Source of the DNA: CAVPLM01 sp963713545
GTDB taxonomy: Bacteria; Actinomycetota; Thermoleophilia; RBG-16-64-13
Direction of reading: 5' to 3'
Assembly: GCA_963713545.1 (NCBI GenBank)
Contig: CAVQME010000007.1
Span: 1 to 64,000 of the forward strand
DNA length: 64,000 nucleotides
Below are positions 8,246 to 17,564 of this stretch, one piece after another (the first letter of the stretch is position 1; the number at the start of each line of letters is the position of its first letter). Both the position numbers and the translations under genes were made by a program. A model generated the notes under the pieces. It searched no databases, was not told where the DNA came from, and saw only the letters and a list, made by a program, of their open reading frames with translations.

Positions 8246-10609
8246 ATGAAGAAGTTCGGTCCTGAAGACATCGCCCGGGCGTGCGCCCGTCATCCCTGGA
8301 GGACACTGAGCGCTTGGGCCGTGTTGCTTGTCTGTGCCGCGGCGGTCACCGTCCTCTACCTGGGCGGCGCGCTCAGCAACCAGCAACACTTCACCAACGA
8401 CCCCGAGTCCTCGCGGGCTACCGCCCTCATCAATGACAAGTTCCCCGGCAACGACCAGTCGCGAGAGCTGGTCATCGTCCGCTCGCCCGGGTTCAGCGTC
8501 GACCAGCCCCAGTTCCGCGAGCAAGTGCAGGCGGTGACATCCCGGGTGCTGGCCCTCGGTCCGAACATGGTGCAGTCCGGCATCGACTACACCACCGATC
8601 CGTCCCCGGTACTCATCTCCTCCGACCGGCACGCCACACTCCTGGTCTTCAGCATGGCTCAGTCGGCCGGCGCCGCGACGGACGACGCCGTAGCGCTCGA
8701 AGCCGCCGCCCGCGACACGGCGTCCTCGGACTTCGAGGTGCTCGTCACAGGCGAGGCAAGCATCAACAGCGACTTCGGCGCCACCGCTGAGAGCGACCTC
8801 CGCAAAGGCGAGATGTTCGGCGTGGGGATAGCGCTCGTCATCCTGGTCCTGGTCTTCGGGGCCATCGTCACCGCTGCCATCCCTCTCATCATGGCACTCG
8901 CCTCGATCCTCCTCGCCATGGGTATCACCGCCATGATCGGCCAGGTGACCGATCTATCGTTCTTTATCACCAATATGATCACCATGATCGGCCTCGCGAT
9001 GGGAATCGACTACTCGCTGTTCGTGGTCTCCCGGTACAGGGAGGAGAGGGCCGCCGGACGGGACAAGGTCGATGCGATCGGCCGGTCGGCCGCCACGGCC
9101 ACCCGCTCTGTGGTGTTCAGCGCCCTGGCCGTTATCCTGGCCCTAGGCGGCCTGTTCCTGGTCCCGTCGACCCTCTTCCAAAGCATGGCCCTGGGCGCCA
9201 TCGTCGCCGTCTTCACCGCCCTGCTGGCTGCGCTCACCCTGCTCCCGGCTCTTCTGGGTGCAATGGGCGACCGGGCGAACGCTCTCCGGGTGCCCTTCCT
9301 GCACAAGACCGGGGCCACCGGCCGTCCGGGTGGCTTCTGGGATCGCGTCAGCAATGGCGTCATGCGCCGGCCGGTGATGAGCCTCATCGTCGCGGGCGGG
9401 ATGCTCGCGCTGCTGGCCTCGCTGTACTTCTCCATCGATCTGGGCTCGGCCGGGGTTGAGACCTTGCCCGCCTCCATGGCGTCCCGCCAGGGCTTCGAAG
9501 TCCTGCAGAACGGATTCCCCGGCGCCTCGATCCAGCCGGTCGAAGTGACCATCGCTGCCGGCCCCGAGTCTCCGGCCGTCACCAAGGGCATGGAAAACCT
9601 GCGCGCCGCGCTGGCCGGCGACCCGGCGTTCGTAGGCCCCGGCACGACGCGGACGAGCCCCGACGGCCAACTCACCGTGCTCTCCCTGGTCGTCACGGGC
9701 GAGCCGAACGGCGGGGGGGCGCAGGCGGCCGTCAGGACCCTGCGCTCCGAGTACCTGCCCGCGGCCTTCACCGGCACCGGGCTGGTCGCTGGGACTGACG
9801 TCCTCACCACCGGTCAGACCTCCCTCACCATCGACTACCTCGACACCATCAACGGAGCCACCGGCTGGGTCTTCCTGTTCATCCTCGGCCTGTCGTTCGT
9901 GCTCCTGCTGGTCGTGTTCCGCTCGATCTTGGTGCCGCTCAAAGCCATCCTCATGAACTTGCTCTCCGTGGGGGCCGCCTACGGCCTCATGGTGGCGGTG
10001 TTCCAGAAGGGATGGGGAGCGGACCTTCTTGGACTCCAAAGGGTGGATTTTGTCGAAGCCTGGGTGCCCCTCTTTCTGTTCGCGGTGCTGTTCGGCACCT
10101 CCATGGACTACCACGTGTTCCTGCTTAGCCGGATCCGTGAGCGCTTCGACCAGACCGGCGACAACCGGGAAGCGGTGGCGTTCGGGCTGCGGCGGACGGG
10201 CGGGATCATCACCGGGGCGGCTCTCATCATGGTGGCGGTGTTCGGCGGGTTCGCAGCCGGCGACTTGGTGATGTTCCAGCAACTGGGCTTCGGACTGGCG
10301 GTTGCCGTGTTCCTCGATGCCACCGTCGTCCGCTGCGTGCTGGTGCCGGCTGCCATGCGCCTGCTGGGGACCGCCAACTGGTGGTTCCCGCGGTGGCTGA
10401 GCTGGTTGCCCGACCTGCGGGTGGAGGCGGGCGAGCCGGCAGGCCGGGGCACGTCGACCGGCGCCGGCCAAGGCGCGGACGTGGGTGAGGGAGCGGGCGC
10501 GGGCAGAACCGCCGCCCCCCGGCCGGCAGCCGCCCCGGCGCTGATGGCAGCTACCGCCCCGGCCGCCCTGGCGCTGATCCCGGCGACCGATCCCCTCCCG
10601 TCCGCCTAA
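8246..10609 (+). CDS. MMPL/RND-family membrane exporter
   Basis: A 787-residue protein with two halves, each an extracytoplasmic loop followed by a bundle of helices, about 12 helices in all. The proton-relay motifs are seen twice: GMAMGIDYSLFVVSRYREE near residue 250 and GTSMDYHVFLLSRIRE near residue 618. MMPL proteins export lipids, siderophores or drugs using the proton gradient. The C-terminal 70 residues are an Ala/Gly/Pro-rich low-complexity tail. The ATG at 8246 opens MKKFGPEDIARACARHPW, typical of the family; the open frame begins 45 codons earlier but that part looks non-coding. Confidence 0.9.
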   Translation: MKKFGPEDIARACARHPWRTLSAWAVLLVCAAAVTVLYLGGALSNQQHFTNDPESSRATALINDKFPGNDQSRELVIVRSPGFSVDQPQFREQVQAVTSRVLALGPNMVQSGIDYTTDPSPVLISSDRHATLLVFSMAQSAGAATDDAVALEAAARDTASSDFEVLVTGEASINSDFGATAESDLRKGEMFGVGIALVILVLVFGAIVTAAIPLIMALASILLAMGITAMIGQVTDLSFFITNMITMIGLAMGIDYSLFVVSRYREERAAGRDKVDAIGRSAATATRSVVFSALAVILALGGLFLVPSTLFQSMALGAIVAVFTALLAALTLLPALLGAMGDRANALRVPFLHKTGATGRPGGFWDRVSNGVMRRPVMSLIVAGGMLALLASLYFSIDLGSAGVETLPASMASRQGFEVLQNGFPGASIQPVEVTIAAGPESPAVTKGMENLRAALAGDPAFVGPGTTRTSPDGQLTVLSLVVTGEPNGGGAQAAVRTLRSEYLPAAFTGTGLVAGTDVLTTGQTSLTIDYLDTINGATGWVFLFILGLSFVLLLVVFRSILVPLKAILMNLLSVGAAYGLMVAVFQKGWGADLLGLQRVDFVEAWVPLFLFAVLFGTSMDYHVFLLSRIRERFDQTGDNREAVAFGLRRTGGIITGAALIMVAVFGGFAAGDLVMFQQLGFGLAVAVFLDATVVRCVLVPAAMRLLGTANWWFPRWLSWLPDLRVEAGEPAGRGTSTGAGQGADVGEGAGAGRTAAPRPAAAPALMAATAPAALALIPATDPLPSA

Positions 10610-10743
10610 TCTGCAGATGGGATGATAAGACCAGCCTCCACGGGTACCGTAAGGTGCCAACTCAGAATGACACGCCGAAGCCCCAGGTTCCCCCGATCGC
10701 ATGCCCATAGTCGTAGCAATCAGGATTGGTACGCAGAGGTCGG

Positions 10744-11195
10744 CCCACCGATTGCCGGTTCGCCGACCTGGTTCTGCCGGTCGGAACCAAGTTCGAGCAA
10801 GAAGACATCCAGTCCGACTGTATGGGTGGACAGGTCAGAATGATCTTCAAAGAGAACCAGGCCATCGAGCCCATCGGCGAGTCGATGAGCGACTATGAAC
10901 TCACCTGCAAGGCGAACCGCTGTGGATCAATCCGGGGGACGCCGCAGCACGCGGCATCAAGAACGGCGACGTGGTCGAGATCTGTAACGAAAGGGGACGC
11001 GTTCTCGCCGGTGCTTATGTCACCGAGAGAATACAGCCGGGAGCGACTGTCTATCGACAAGTGGTGGTGAGCGGCTTCTTGGTGGAGGTCGTCAAGGCGG
11101 ATCTGGATGCCTTGCGGCGGGATCACCCGGAGGCCTTCAGCAGGCCCTATGACCAGGCGTCGGGGCTGTCGCTGGATCGAGTCTTGGCGAAATAA
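10744..11195 (+). pseudogene. Molybdopterin oxidoreductase remnant (internally deleted)
   Basis: Two pieces of a DMSO-reductase-family large subunit lie in different frames. The first, about 10744-10903, reads FADLVLPVGTKFEQEDIQ and continues to GESMSDYEL, typical of the central catalytic region. The second, 10905-11195, reads QGEPLWINPGDAAARGI, NGDVVEICNERG and ends at a TAA; this is the C-terminal molybdopterin-dinucleotide-binding domain. The pieces are fused with the intervening region missing and a frame change at about 10904. No N-terminal cluster domain is present. A decayed gene is the simplest reading. Confidence 0.75.
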
Positions 11196-11228
11196 GGCAG
11201 GTCGAGTCGCAGATGTCGGCACGGAGAA

Positions 11229-11273
11229 GGACATCAGTGTGGGCGATATCCCTCTCCACAAGACCTGATGTCC
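11229..11273. terminator. Hairpin terminator between convergent units
   Basis: Inverted repeat GGACATCAG (11229-11237) with CTGATGTCC (11265-11273), extended inside by TGTGG/CCACA. It abuts the stop codon of the minus-strand ClC gene and follows the plus-strand remnant, so it could work in both directions. There is no T run. Confidence 0.55.
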
Positions 11274-12561
11274 CTACTCCGGCCCCGGGTAGACCTGTTC
11301 CTCCTCCTTCGGTTCGGTCTGACCGGCATCTGCGGCCGGGCGCGGCGCCATGGATAGCTTCATGGTCACCAGCAGGCCCACGATCACGGCGATGGCGATC
11401 ACGGGATAGGCTTCCCGCTGCACCAGTATGGCGACGAACAGAGCCGTGAAGAGCGGCGCCTTCATCGTGGACACCATAGCGCCGGCCATGGTGGCGGCGA
11501 CACACACCGCGATCGGGATACTCGGGAAGATCAGGTTGACGGCCACCCCCAGCGCCACGCCCGCGAACATCGTGGGGAAGATGTAGCCGCCCTTCCACCC
11601 CGTAGCCAGCAGCAGCGAAGTGACGAACACCTTCACCACCGCAAGCACGATCAGAGTGGCCACTCCGATCTCCGCCGCGGTGTCGATCACTCGAGCGTCT
11701 CCATCTCGCCCGAGAACAGGGTCAGCGGCAGCAGCGCTCCCGCCACCCCCATGCCCAGACCGCCGATGAAGCCTCGCAGGATCACGTGCTTTCTCAGGGG
11801 CTCCATCAGCTTGCGCAGACGGGTGAACACGATGATGAAGAAAGCCCCTGCCGCCGCCCCCAGAAGGGCGAGCGGCACCGCAAGCAGCAGGTCGGTGAGA
11901 TGAGGCGTGAATTCGGGGAACACCACCAAGTTGCCGAAGAACGAGCCGGAGAGGAGCACGAAGACGATGGTCGCGACCGCCGAAGAGACAAGACTGGGGA
12001 ACAGCGCCCACACGTAGGAGACGCCCCCGCGGGCCGATTCCATGGCCAGTATGGCCCCGCTGAAGGGCGAGGTGATGAACGAGCCCAGCATCCCGCTGAT
12101 GCCGGAGAACCCCAGGGACTGGGTAGTGCGCTTGTCAGGTTCATCTGGTCGGAGAGCCAGGTACCCAGACCTCCACAGGCGTCGGCCAGCGGCGCTTCCG
12201 GCCCCAGGCTCCCGCCTGCCACCAGAGAGACGAACGCCGTGGCGACCATGCCCGGGGCCTCACGATACGAGAACCGACCGGTCCGGCCGAAGTTGGCAAT
12301 TATCTCGGCGAAGATGCCCGTGTGATCGCCGAAGATCTTCACGAGCACACCCACCAGAACGCCCCCGATAACGCAGATCAACACCGTGAGGACGAACGTC
12401 CAGGCCCCGCCTAGACCGGACACGTGGTCCCAGAGCAGTCCCTGAAGCTCGTACACCACCCGGATGAACGCGAACGTGATGACCGCGCTCAAGAGCCCCA
12501 TGAGCCCGGCAAGGAGCAGCAGCTTTAGGAACAAGCGAGGCTTGACGTCTTCGCCGTTCAT
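11274..12561 (-). pseudogene. ClC-type chloride channel/antiporter gene with two frameshifts
   Basis: The full-length ClC fold can be read only by changing frame twice. Piece one (12561 to about 12135) starts MNGEDVKPRLFLKLLLLAG and holds the selectivity-like motif GGSLGPEAPL. Piece two (about 12128-11695) reads RTTQSLGFSGISGMLG and FSGAILAMESARGG. Piece three (about 11695-11274) reads VIDTAAEIGVATL and GWKGGYIFPTMFAG. Each break is repaired by adding one base, giving about 429 residues, a usual ClC length. Either a recently dead gene or two base-call deletions. GAGGTG precedes the ATG. The C-terminal 20 residues are hydrophilic and acidic. Confidence 0.8.
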
Positions 12562-12568
12562 CGGCACC

Positions 12569-12664
12569 TCATCGTGACCAGAACCTGCGCGTGAAGGGCA
12601 GCATGACCGCCAGCAACTCCAAGCGGCCCAGCAACATCATAGCTATCAGAACCACTATGCCGAA
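12569..12664 (-). pseudogene. C-terminal remnant of TrkH potassium uptake protein
   Basis: Directly upstream of the ClC start, the minus strand encodes 31 residues ending in TGA: FGIVVLIAMMLLGRLELLAV then MLPFTRRFWSR. The MLLGRLE motif followed by a short stretch and a basic end is the hallmark C terminus of TrkH/KtrB subunits. Nothing upstream on the same strand continues the protein: the next gene on that strand is an unrelated hypothetical starting at 13015. The rest of TrkH has been lost. Too short for ordinary gene calling. Confidence 0.7.
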
Positions 12665-12754
12665 GTGTGTATCGGCGCACAGTCAAGGGTAGGCTCATCG
12701 ACCGGTCGAGCAACCTTTCGAGGTCGACCCGGCCGCAAGCCCACCGGCCTGACG

Positions 12755-13015
12755 CTATTGATCGGGCTGGACCGAATCCTCGAATTCGAAACTGGCCTTG
12801 ACCGGGCTTTCCTCGCTGAGCAGGTCCATGACCCCCGTGCAGCCTAGGACGAGCCGGAAGAGCCAGAACCCCATGTCCCAGCCGTCGGTCTCGTCATCGA
12901 GGCCGGAGCTGCCCTGGGATTCGTCGCGCAGAGTCTGCTCCGCCATCTCCCTGAGCTTGGTCCACTGTCTGGGCTTCAGATCGGGGAACTCCAAAGTGAG
13001 AGTGAAGCGCTGCAC
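12755..13015 (-). CDS. Hypothetical protein, 86 residues
   Basis: A small acidic protein beginning MQRFTLTLEFPDLKPRQW from a GTG codon, preceded by AAGGAGGCGAC, a strong ribosome site that supports translation. It has a hydrophobic patch MGFWLFRLVLGCTGVMDLL near residues 48-66 and an acidic end. No family is recognised. It stands alone between the TrkH remnant and a divergently read ferredoxin-like gene. Confidence 0.6.
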   Translation of the reverse strand: MQRFTLTLEFPDLKPRQWTKLREMAEQTLRDESQGSSGLDDETDGWDMGFWLFRLVLGCTGVMDLLSEESPVKASFEFEDSVQPDQ

Positions 13016-13264
13016 CGTCGCCTCCTTGAGCCGTTATGGGTACGACAGGCGAACTGTGAACCTGAACGAATTGTGCCACGAGACGAGCCCGTTCGCGAGT
13101 GCATGGCGATCACGGGAGACCGCTCCGCCGAGATCGGATCGCCGCGCGCGCGAGTGACAGGTGTTTCGAAAGGGCCCTTACCAGGCGATAACCATGCTCG
13201 GGGATACATGACGCCCCCCAAGCCCGCGGAACTTAGGCGCGGGGATCCACCAACAGGAGCGAGC

Positions 13265-13948
13265 ATGGGACTGCGAAAGATCGTCGAGATAGACCGCGAC
13301 CTCTGCAACGGGTGCGGGCTCTGCACCACGGCCTGCGCCGAGGGTGCGCTGGCACTGGATGAAGAAGGCAAGGCCGTCATAGTGCGCGAGATGTTTTGCG
13401 ATGGCATGGGGGTCTGTCTCAATGTCTGTCCGACGGACGCCTTGAAGATAGTGGAACGGGAGAGCCCCGAATACGACGCCGAGGCCGCCCGCCAGCACGT
13501 CCGGCGGACGCGCGGAGCCGAGGCGGCCGCGGCGGTCCATCCGGGGGCGGGCGCGGGCACTGCCGCGCCCGCCCCCTCCGAGCTCACCCAGTGGCCCATC
13601 CAGCTACATCTTGTCTCGCCAAACGCCCCCTACTTCAAGAACGCCGATCTGCTGATCGCTGCTGACTGCACCGCTTTCGCCCTGGGAAGCTTTCATGCGG
13701 ATCTGCTCAAGGGACGCAAGATGGTGATCGCCTGCCCCAAGCTGGACGACACCGGTCCTTATGTGGAGAAGCTGGCCGAGTTGGTCCGGGAGAACGATCT
13801 CGCGTCGATCACCGTGGCTATCATGACGGTACCCTGTTGCGGCGGCCTCCAGCGCATGGTCGACCGCGCGGTGGAGCTTGCCGAGACCGACATCCCGGTG
13901 GAGACCGTGGTCGTCGGGATCGACGGGCAGATCGCCGGCAGATCGTAG
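13265..13948 (+). CDS. 4Fe-4S ferredoxin-like protein with C-terminal domain
   Basis: A 227-residue soluble protein. The N-terminal third has two cluster motifs, CNGCGLCTTACAEG (about residues 13-26) and CDGMGVCLNVCPTDA (about residues 45-59); the second has the wider Cys spacing seen in a known family of anaerobe ferredoxins. A low-complexity Ala/Gly/Pro segment links to a C-terminal domain with CPKLDDTGPY and a CCGGLQR motif that could hold another cofactor. CAGGAG precedes the ATG; the frame is open 64 codons upstream but without a ribosome site. Probably an electron carrier or redox sensor. Confidence 0.85.
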   Translation: MGLRKIVEIDRDLCNGCGLCTTACAEGALALDEEGKAVIVREMFCDGMGVCLNVCPTDALKIVERESPEYDAEAARQHVRRTRGAEAAAAVHPGAGAGTAAPAPSELTQWPIQLHLVSPNAPYFKNADLLIAADCTAFALGSFHADLLKGRKMVIACPKLDDTGPYVEKLAELVRENDLASITVAIMTVPCCGGLQRMVDRAVELAETDIPVETVVVGIDGQIAGRS

Positions 13949-14074
13949 CCGAGCCCTGAGGCTTCGACAGGCGCCGGGGGGCCGCTCGCGCGGCGCAGCG
14001 GCACCACTGTCAGCGTGACGGCCCTGGCCGCCTGCGCAGCGCGGCCGCGCTGCCTCCCATGGTAATCTTCCCCG

Positions 14075-15736
14075 ATGTTCCAGGAAGATCGTAGGACAAA
14101 GCTCTTCACCCTCGGGGCAACGTGTTTCGGCCTCTTCATGGTGATGCTGGACAACACGGTCGTGAACCTGGCCCTCCCCACCATCCAGCGCGAGCTGGGC
14201 TCCGGCCTCACCGAGTTGCAGTGGATCGTGGACGCCTTCGTGCTGTTCCTAGCAGCGTTCATGCTCACCGGGGGGACACTGGGCGACCTCTACGGCCGTA
14301 AGCGCGCTTTCATCAGCGGCCTGGTGATCTTCACCTCCAGCTCCCTTTTGTGCGCCCTCTCCCCGTCGGTAGAGATACTCATTGCCGGACGGGCGCTCCA
14401 GGGACTCGGCGCGGCCATCATGCTGCCGTCCACCCTCTCCATCCTCACCAACACGTTCACCGACCCCAAAGAGAGGGCTCAGGCCATCGGCATCTGGGCG
14501 GGGGTGTCCGGGATCGCCTTGGCGGTGGGCCCGGCGGTGGGCGGGATCATGGTCGACTCCTGGGGCTGGCAAAGCATCTTCTACCTGAACGTCCCCATCG
14601 GGATCGTAGCCCTGGCGATAGCCGTCCGGCTCGTGCGCGAATCAAAGAACCCAGAGGGCCGCAGTCTCGACATACCCGGACAGATCCTTGCGATCGTTGG
14701 ACTGGGCGCGCTCACGTTCGCCTTCATCGAGGCCAACAATTACGGATGGCGGTCTGCGACGATCATCACCCTGTTCGTGGTGGCTGCGCTCAGTTTGGCG
14801 GCATTCGGTCTCTGGGAAATGCGCGCGAAGAGCCCCATGCTCCAGTTGAGGTTCTTCAGGAACACCACGTTCCTGGGATCGAACTTGGTCGGCGTCGCGG
14901 TGGCCTTCGGGCTGTTCGGCATGATGTTCTTCCTGGCCCTGTTCATGCAGAACGTTCAGGGCTACTCGGCCACCGGCGCCGGCGTGCGCCAACTGCCGGC
15001 CACCCTCGCGGTCATGGTATCGGCCATCGTCTCCGGCCGCATAGTTGGACGCATCGGCGCCCGGCTGCCCATGACGATCGGGATGATACTGATGGGCGGG
15101 GCGCTTCTTGCGTTCACCGCCGTCCAGGCCACCACGCCGTATGAGACGTACTGGTGGATACTCACCATCATGGGGATCGGTATCGGTCTGGTCATGAGCC
15201 CGGTGACCACGGCCATAATGAGCACGGTACCGGCAGCTCGAGCGGGCATGGCATCGGGCACTCTGAACACCGCCCGGCAAGTGGGGGGAGTGTTCGGCAT
15301 CGCCGTCCTCGGCTCCATCGTCACCAGCCAGTTCGTCTCCCAGTTGCGAGGCGCGCTGGCAGCGCTCGGTCTCCCTTCGTTCGTGGTCGACCAGGTGGCG
15401 GCTATCGCGCAGCAGGGAAGAGAGTCCGCAGACATCCCGTCCGTTCCAGGCCTGGACGTCGCCGCCATCCAGACCGCCGTCCGCGAGTCTTTCACCTCAG
15501 GGCTCCACACAGCCCTCTGGGTGGCAGGGGCGATAGTGCTTGCGGGAGCCGTCGTGAGCGCGGTCATGATCCGCGGAACCTCGCCCGACGCGCAATTGGC
15601 CCGTCGCGCGGAGGCCCATGCGAAGGCCCATGCTGAGGCCCACGCGGAGGCAGGGGAAAACCCCAGCTCGGCGGCCACCGCGGCCGGGGGCGCACAGCCG
15701 GAAGCGACCGCGCTCCTGTCGGGGGAGCACGAGTGA
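14075..15736 (+). CDS. DHA2-family (14-helix) MFS drug exporter
   Basis: A 553-residue exporter with the DHA2 signature LDNTVVNLALPTIQREL in helix 1, the loop 2-3 motif GDLYGRKRAF and the antiporter-type motif GPAVGGIMVDSWGWQSIF, followed by helices up to 14. The tail is a His/Ala-rich repeat (AEAHAKAHAEAHAEAGE) and then low complexity, possibly metal-binding or simply disordered. These proteins expel drugs and toxic compounds with proton exchange. TAATCT lies seven bases before the ATG and no ribosome site is visible, which would suit a leaderless transcript. Confidence 0.92.
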   Translation: MFQEDRRTKLFTLGATCFGLFMVMLDNTVVNLALPTIQRELGSGLTELQWIVDAFVLFLAAFMLTGGTLGDLYGRKRAFISGLVIFTSSSLLCALSPSVEILIAGRALQGLGAAIMLPSTLSILTNTFTDPKERAQAIGIWAGVSGIALAVGPAVGGIMVDSWGWQSIFYLNVPIGIVALAIAVRLVRESKNPEGRSLDIPGQILAIVGLGALTFAFIEANNYGWRSATIITLFVVAALSLAAFGLWEMRAKSPMLQLRFFRNTTFLGSNLVGVAVAFGLFGMMFFLALFMQNVQGYSATGAGVRQLPATLAVMVSAIVSGRIVGRIGARLPMTIGMILMGGALLAFTAVQATTPYETYWWILTIMGIGIGLVMSPVTTAIMSTVPAARAGMASGTLNTARQVGGVFGIAVLGSIVTSQFVSQLRGALAALGLPSFVVDQVAAIAQQGRESADIPSVPGLDVAAIQTAVRESFTSGLHTALWVAGAIVLAGAVVSAVMIRGTSPDAQLARRAEAHAKAHAEAHAEAGENPSSAATAAGGAQPEATALLSGEHE

Positions 15737-15853
15737 GCGAGGCCGGGCCGCCTGCCTGATCTGTCCGGCGCACGTGTCGTTTTCCGCCAAGATGGGAACC
15801 TACCCGGCGGATTCACGTTGCGCGGGGTCTCAGGTCAAATCCCGGGAGGACGC

Positions 15854-16441
15854 ATGGCCAAGAAGAACATCGGCAGGAGCTTCAACATCTTCCCCATGCC
15901 TGTAGTCATAGTAGGCACCGTCACCGATGGCAAGCCCAACTTCATGACTGCGGCTTGGGTCACCAAGCTGAACACCGAGCCCCCCTTGCTCGGCCTCTCG
16001 CTGGGCCGCAGGCAGCACACTGCCAAGGGGATCGAGCAGACAGGCGAGTTCAGCCTCAGCTACCCGACCGTCGACGACGTGGTGCTGACCGACTATCTCG
16101 GCTTGGTGCACGGCTATGAGGAGGACAAAGCAGCTCATGTGGAGATATTCGAGGGTGCCTTGGCGCACGCCCCGATGGTGCGCCGGTGCCCGGTGACCTT
16201 GGAGTGCCGGCTGCTCCAGAAGGTGGAACTGCCCAAGGACTACCTCTTCATCGGCGAAGTGGTCAACGTCTACGCCAGCGAGTCTGTACTCACCGACGGA
16301 AAAGTCGACGTGGTGAAGCTGCGGCCGTTCGTCCTCACCATGCCGAGCAATACCTACTGGGCGCTCGGTGAACCGGTGGGAGAGGCGTGGAGCGCCGGCA
16401 AGGCCTTGCTTAAGACCACGGAGGGTTCGAACTCCCAATGA
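15854..16441 (+). CDS. Flavin reductase-like domain protein
   Basis: A 195-residue protein of the flavin reductase-like (FMN-binding split barrel) family: FPMPVVIVGTVTDGKPNFMT near the start, then TKLNTEPPLLGLSLGRRQHT and the conserved FSLSYPT. Such proteins bind FMN and reduce flavins or act as flavoredoxins. GGGAGGA sits just before the ATG at 15854. Its stop overlaps the nitroreductase start (ATGA), so the two are coupled and may exchange FMN or electrons. Confidence 0.9.
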   Translation: MAKKNIGRSFNIFPMPVVIVGTVTDGKPNFMTAAWVTKLNTEPPLLGLSLGRRQHTAKGIEQTGEFSLSYPTVDDVVLTDYLGLVHGYEEDKAAHVEIFEGALAHAPMVRRCPVTLECRLLQKVELPKDYLFIGEVVNVYASESVLTDGKVDVVKLRPFVLTMPSNTYWALGEPVGEAWSAGKALLKTTEGSNSQ

Positions 16442-17340
16442 CCGCACCCCCGACCCCGGGTCTTCCTGTGGCCCTGGGAGACGTGCCGGCGGCCGAATGG
16501 GCGGCGGCTATCGTAGTTCGCCATTCGGCCCGCACGTTCACTGGTGACGCCGTCGACCCGGCGAAGTTGCAGCAGTTGGAGCTGCTGTGTGAGAGCCTTC
16601 CGGCCCCCGAGGTCGCCCGAGTGGTCCTCGTCCGCGAGGTGCCGGACATGGTCTTCACCGGATTCGTGGGCAGTTACGGAAGGGTCCTGAGGGCGCCCTC
16701 GGCGCTCCTCGTAATAGCCACGGAGTCTGCCCCTTCGTTTCAAGAAAGCGCCGGCTACCTGGGCGAAGCCGTGATCCTGCATGCCACTTCGCTGGGACTC
16801 GGGACCTGTTGGATAGCGGGTTTCTTCGACCGGGCGGTGGCATCGACCCTGGTACCTCTCGCCCCTGGGGAGAGGGTCCTCGCCATCTCGCCGGTCGGCT
16901 TGGCAGAGCCACGAGCCCGGGCCGGAGAACGGATGATGAAGCGCATGGTGGGAGCGCACACACGGAAGCCGGTTGAGGACATCGCCCCTGGATTCGATCC
17001 AGAATCCTGGCCCGCTTGGGCGGCGGAAGGGGTCCGTCTGGCCAGAGTGGCTCCATCGGCCGTCAACCGGCAGCCCTGGCGGTTCGAACTTGGGCCGAGC
17101 GCTTCCGTCTCCGGCCTGCCCGGCGTCGACATCCGGCCTGAGAGTGCGGTCACCATCTCTGCCATCACGAAAGGCAACGAAGGGAACATCTCTCGCCGCC
17201 TCGACTGCGGGATCGCAATGCTGCATTTCGAGGTGGGGACGCGGATCATGGGGGCTTCCGGGCGTTGGGAGTCGTTGGAAGCTCCACTTGTCGCGCGCTA
17301 CCAGGTCGTGGACACGGCGGGGGACCCCTCCGAGGCGTAG
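16438..17340 (+). CDS. Nitroreductase family protein (TM1586 type)
   Basis: A 300-residue protein made of two half-size nitroreductase folds, as in the TM1586-type putative nitroreductases. FMN-contact motif near the N terminus is RHSARTF; the second half has SAVNRQPWRFEL. GLGTCWIAGFFDR is the typical glycine-rich helix. It starts inside the flavin reductase stop (ATGA). A role in flavin-dependent reduction of nitro or quinone compounds is likely; substrate unknown. Confidence 0.85.
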   Translation: MTAPPTPGLPVALGDVPAAEWAAAIVVRHSARTFTGDAVDPAKLQQLELLCESLPAPEVARVVLVREVPDMVFTGFVGSYGRVLRAPSALLVIATESAPSFQESAGYLGEAVILHATSLGLGTCWIAGFFDRAVASTLVPLAPGERVLAISPVGLAEPRARAGERMMKRMVGAHTRKPVEDIAPGFDPESWPAWAAEGVRLARVAPSAVNRQPWRFELGPSASVSGLPGVDIRPESAVTISAITKGNEGNISRRLDCGIAMLHFEVGTRIMGASGRWESLEAPLVARYQVVDTAGDPSEA

Positions 17341-17341
17341 G

Positions 17342-17500
17342 ACTCGTTTCAGAATGAAGCTCCGCCGCCAGGGACGCGCTGGGCACGCGCCAGAGAAGCA
17401 CGCAGGGAGCGCGAATAGCAGCGCTATTTGCGGGACCGAGGACGCACTATCGTGCCGCCCAGGGCGCACTAGGCGGCCGCGGCTTCATTCTGAAACGAGT
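17342..17500. repeat. 159-bp palindromic element with perfect 19-bp terminal inverted repeats
   Basis: The outer arms ACTCGTTTCAGAATGAAGC (17342-17360) and GCTTCATTCTGAAACGAGT (17482-17500) are exact reverse complements. Inside them lie complementary GC-rich stretches (CCGCC near 17362 against GGCGG near 17473) and a central hairpin GCGAATAGC (17411-17419) with GCTATTTGC (17423-17431), whose single difference becomes a G-U pair in RNA. It fills the gap between two convergent genes. It could be a MITE or REP-like element, or a bidirectional terminator; no coding potential is seen. Confidence 0.7.
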
Positions 17501-17564
17501 TGTTAGGCCATCCCGGCAGGCGACGGGTCTTGGCGACGGTGACCGGTCTTCGCGCAGCGACCGC

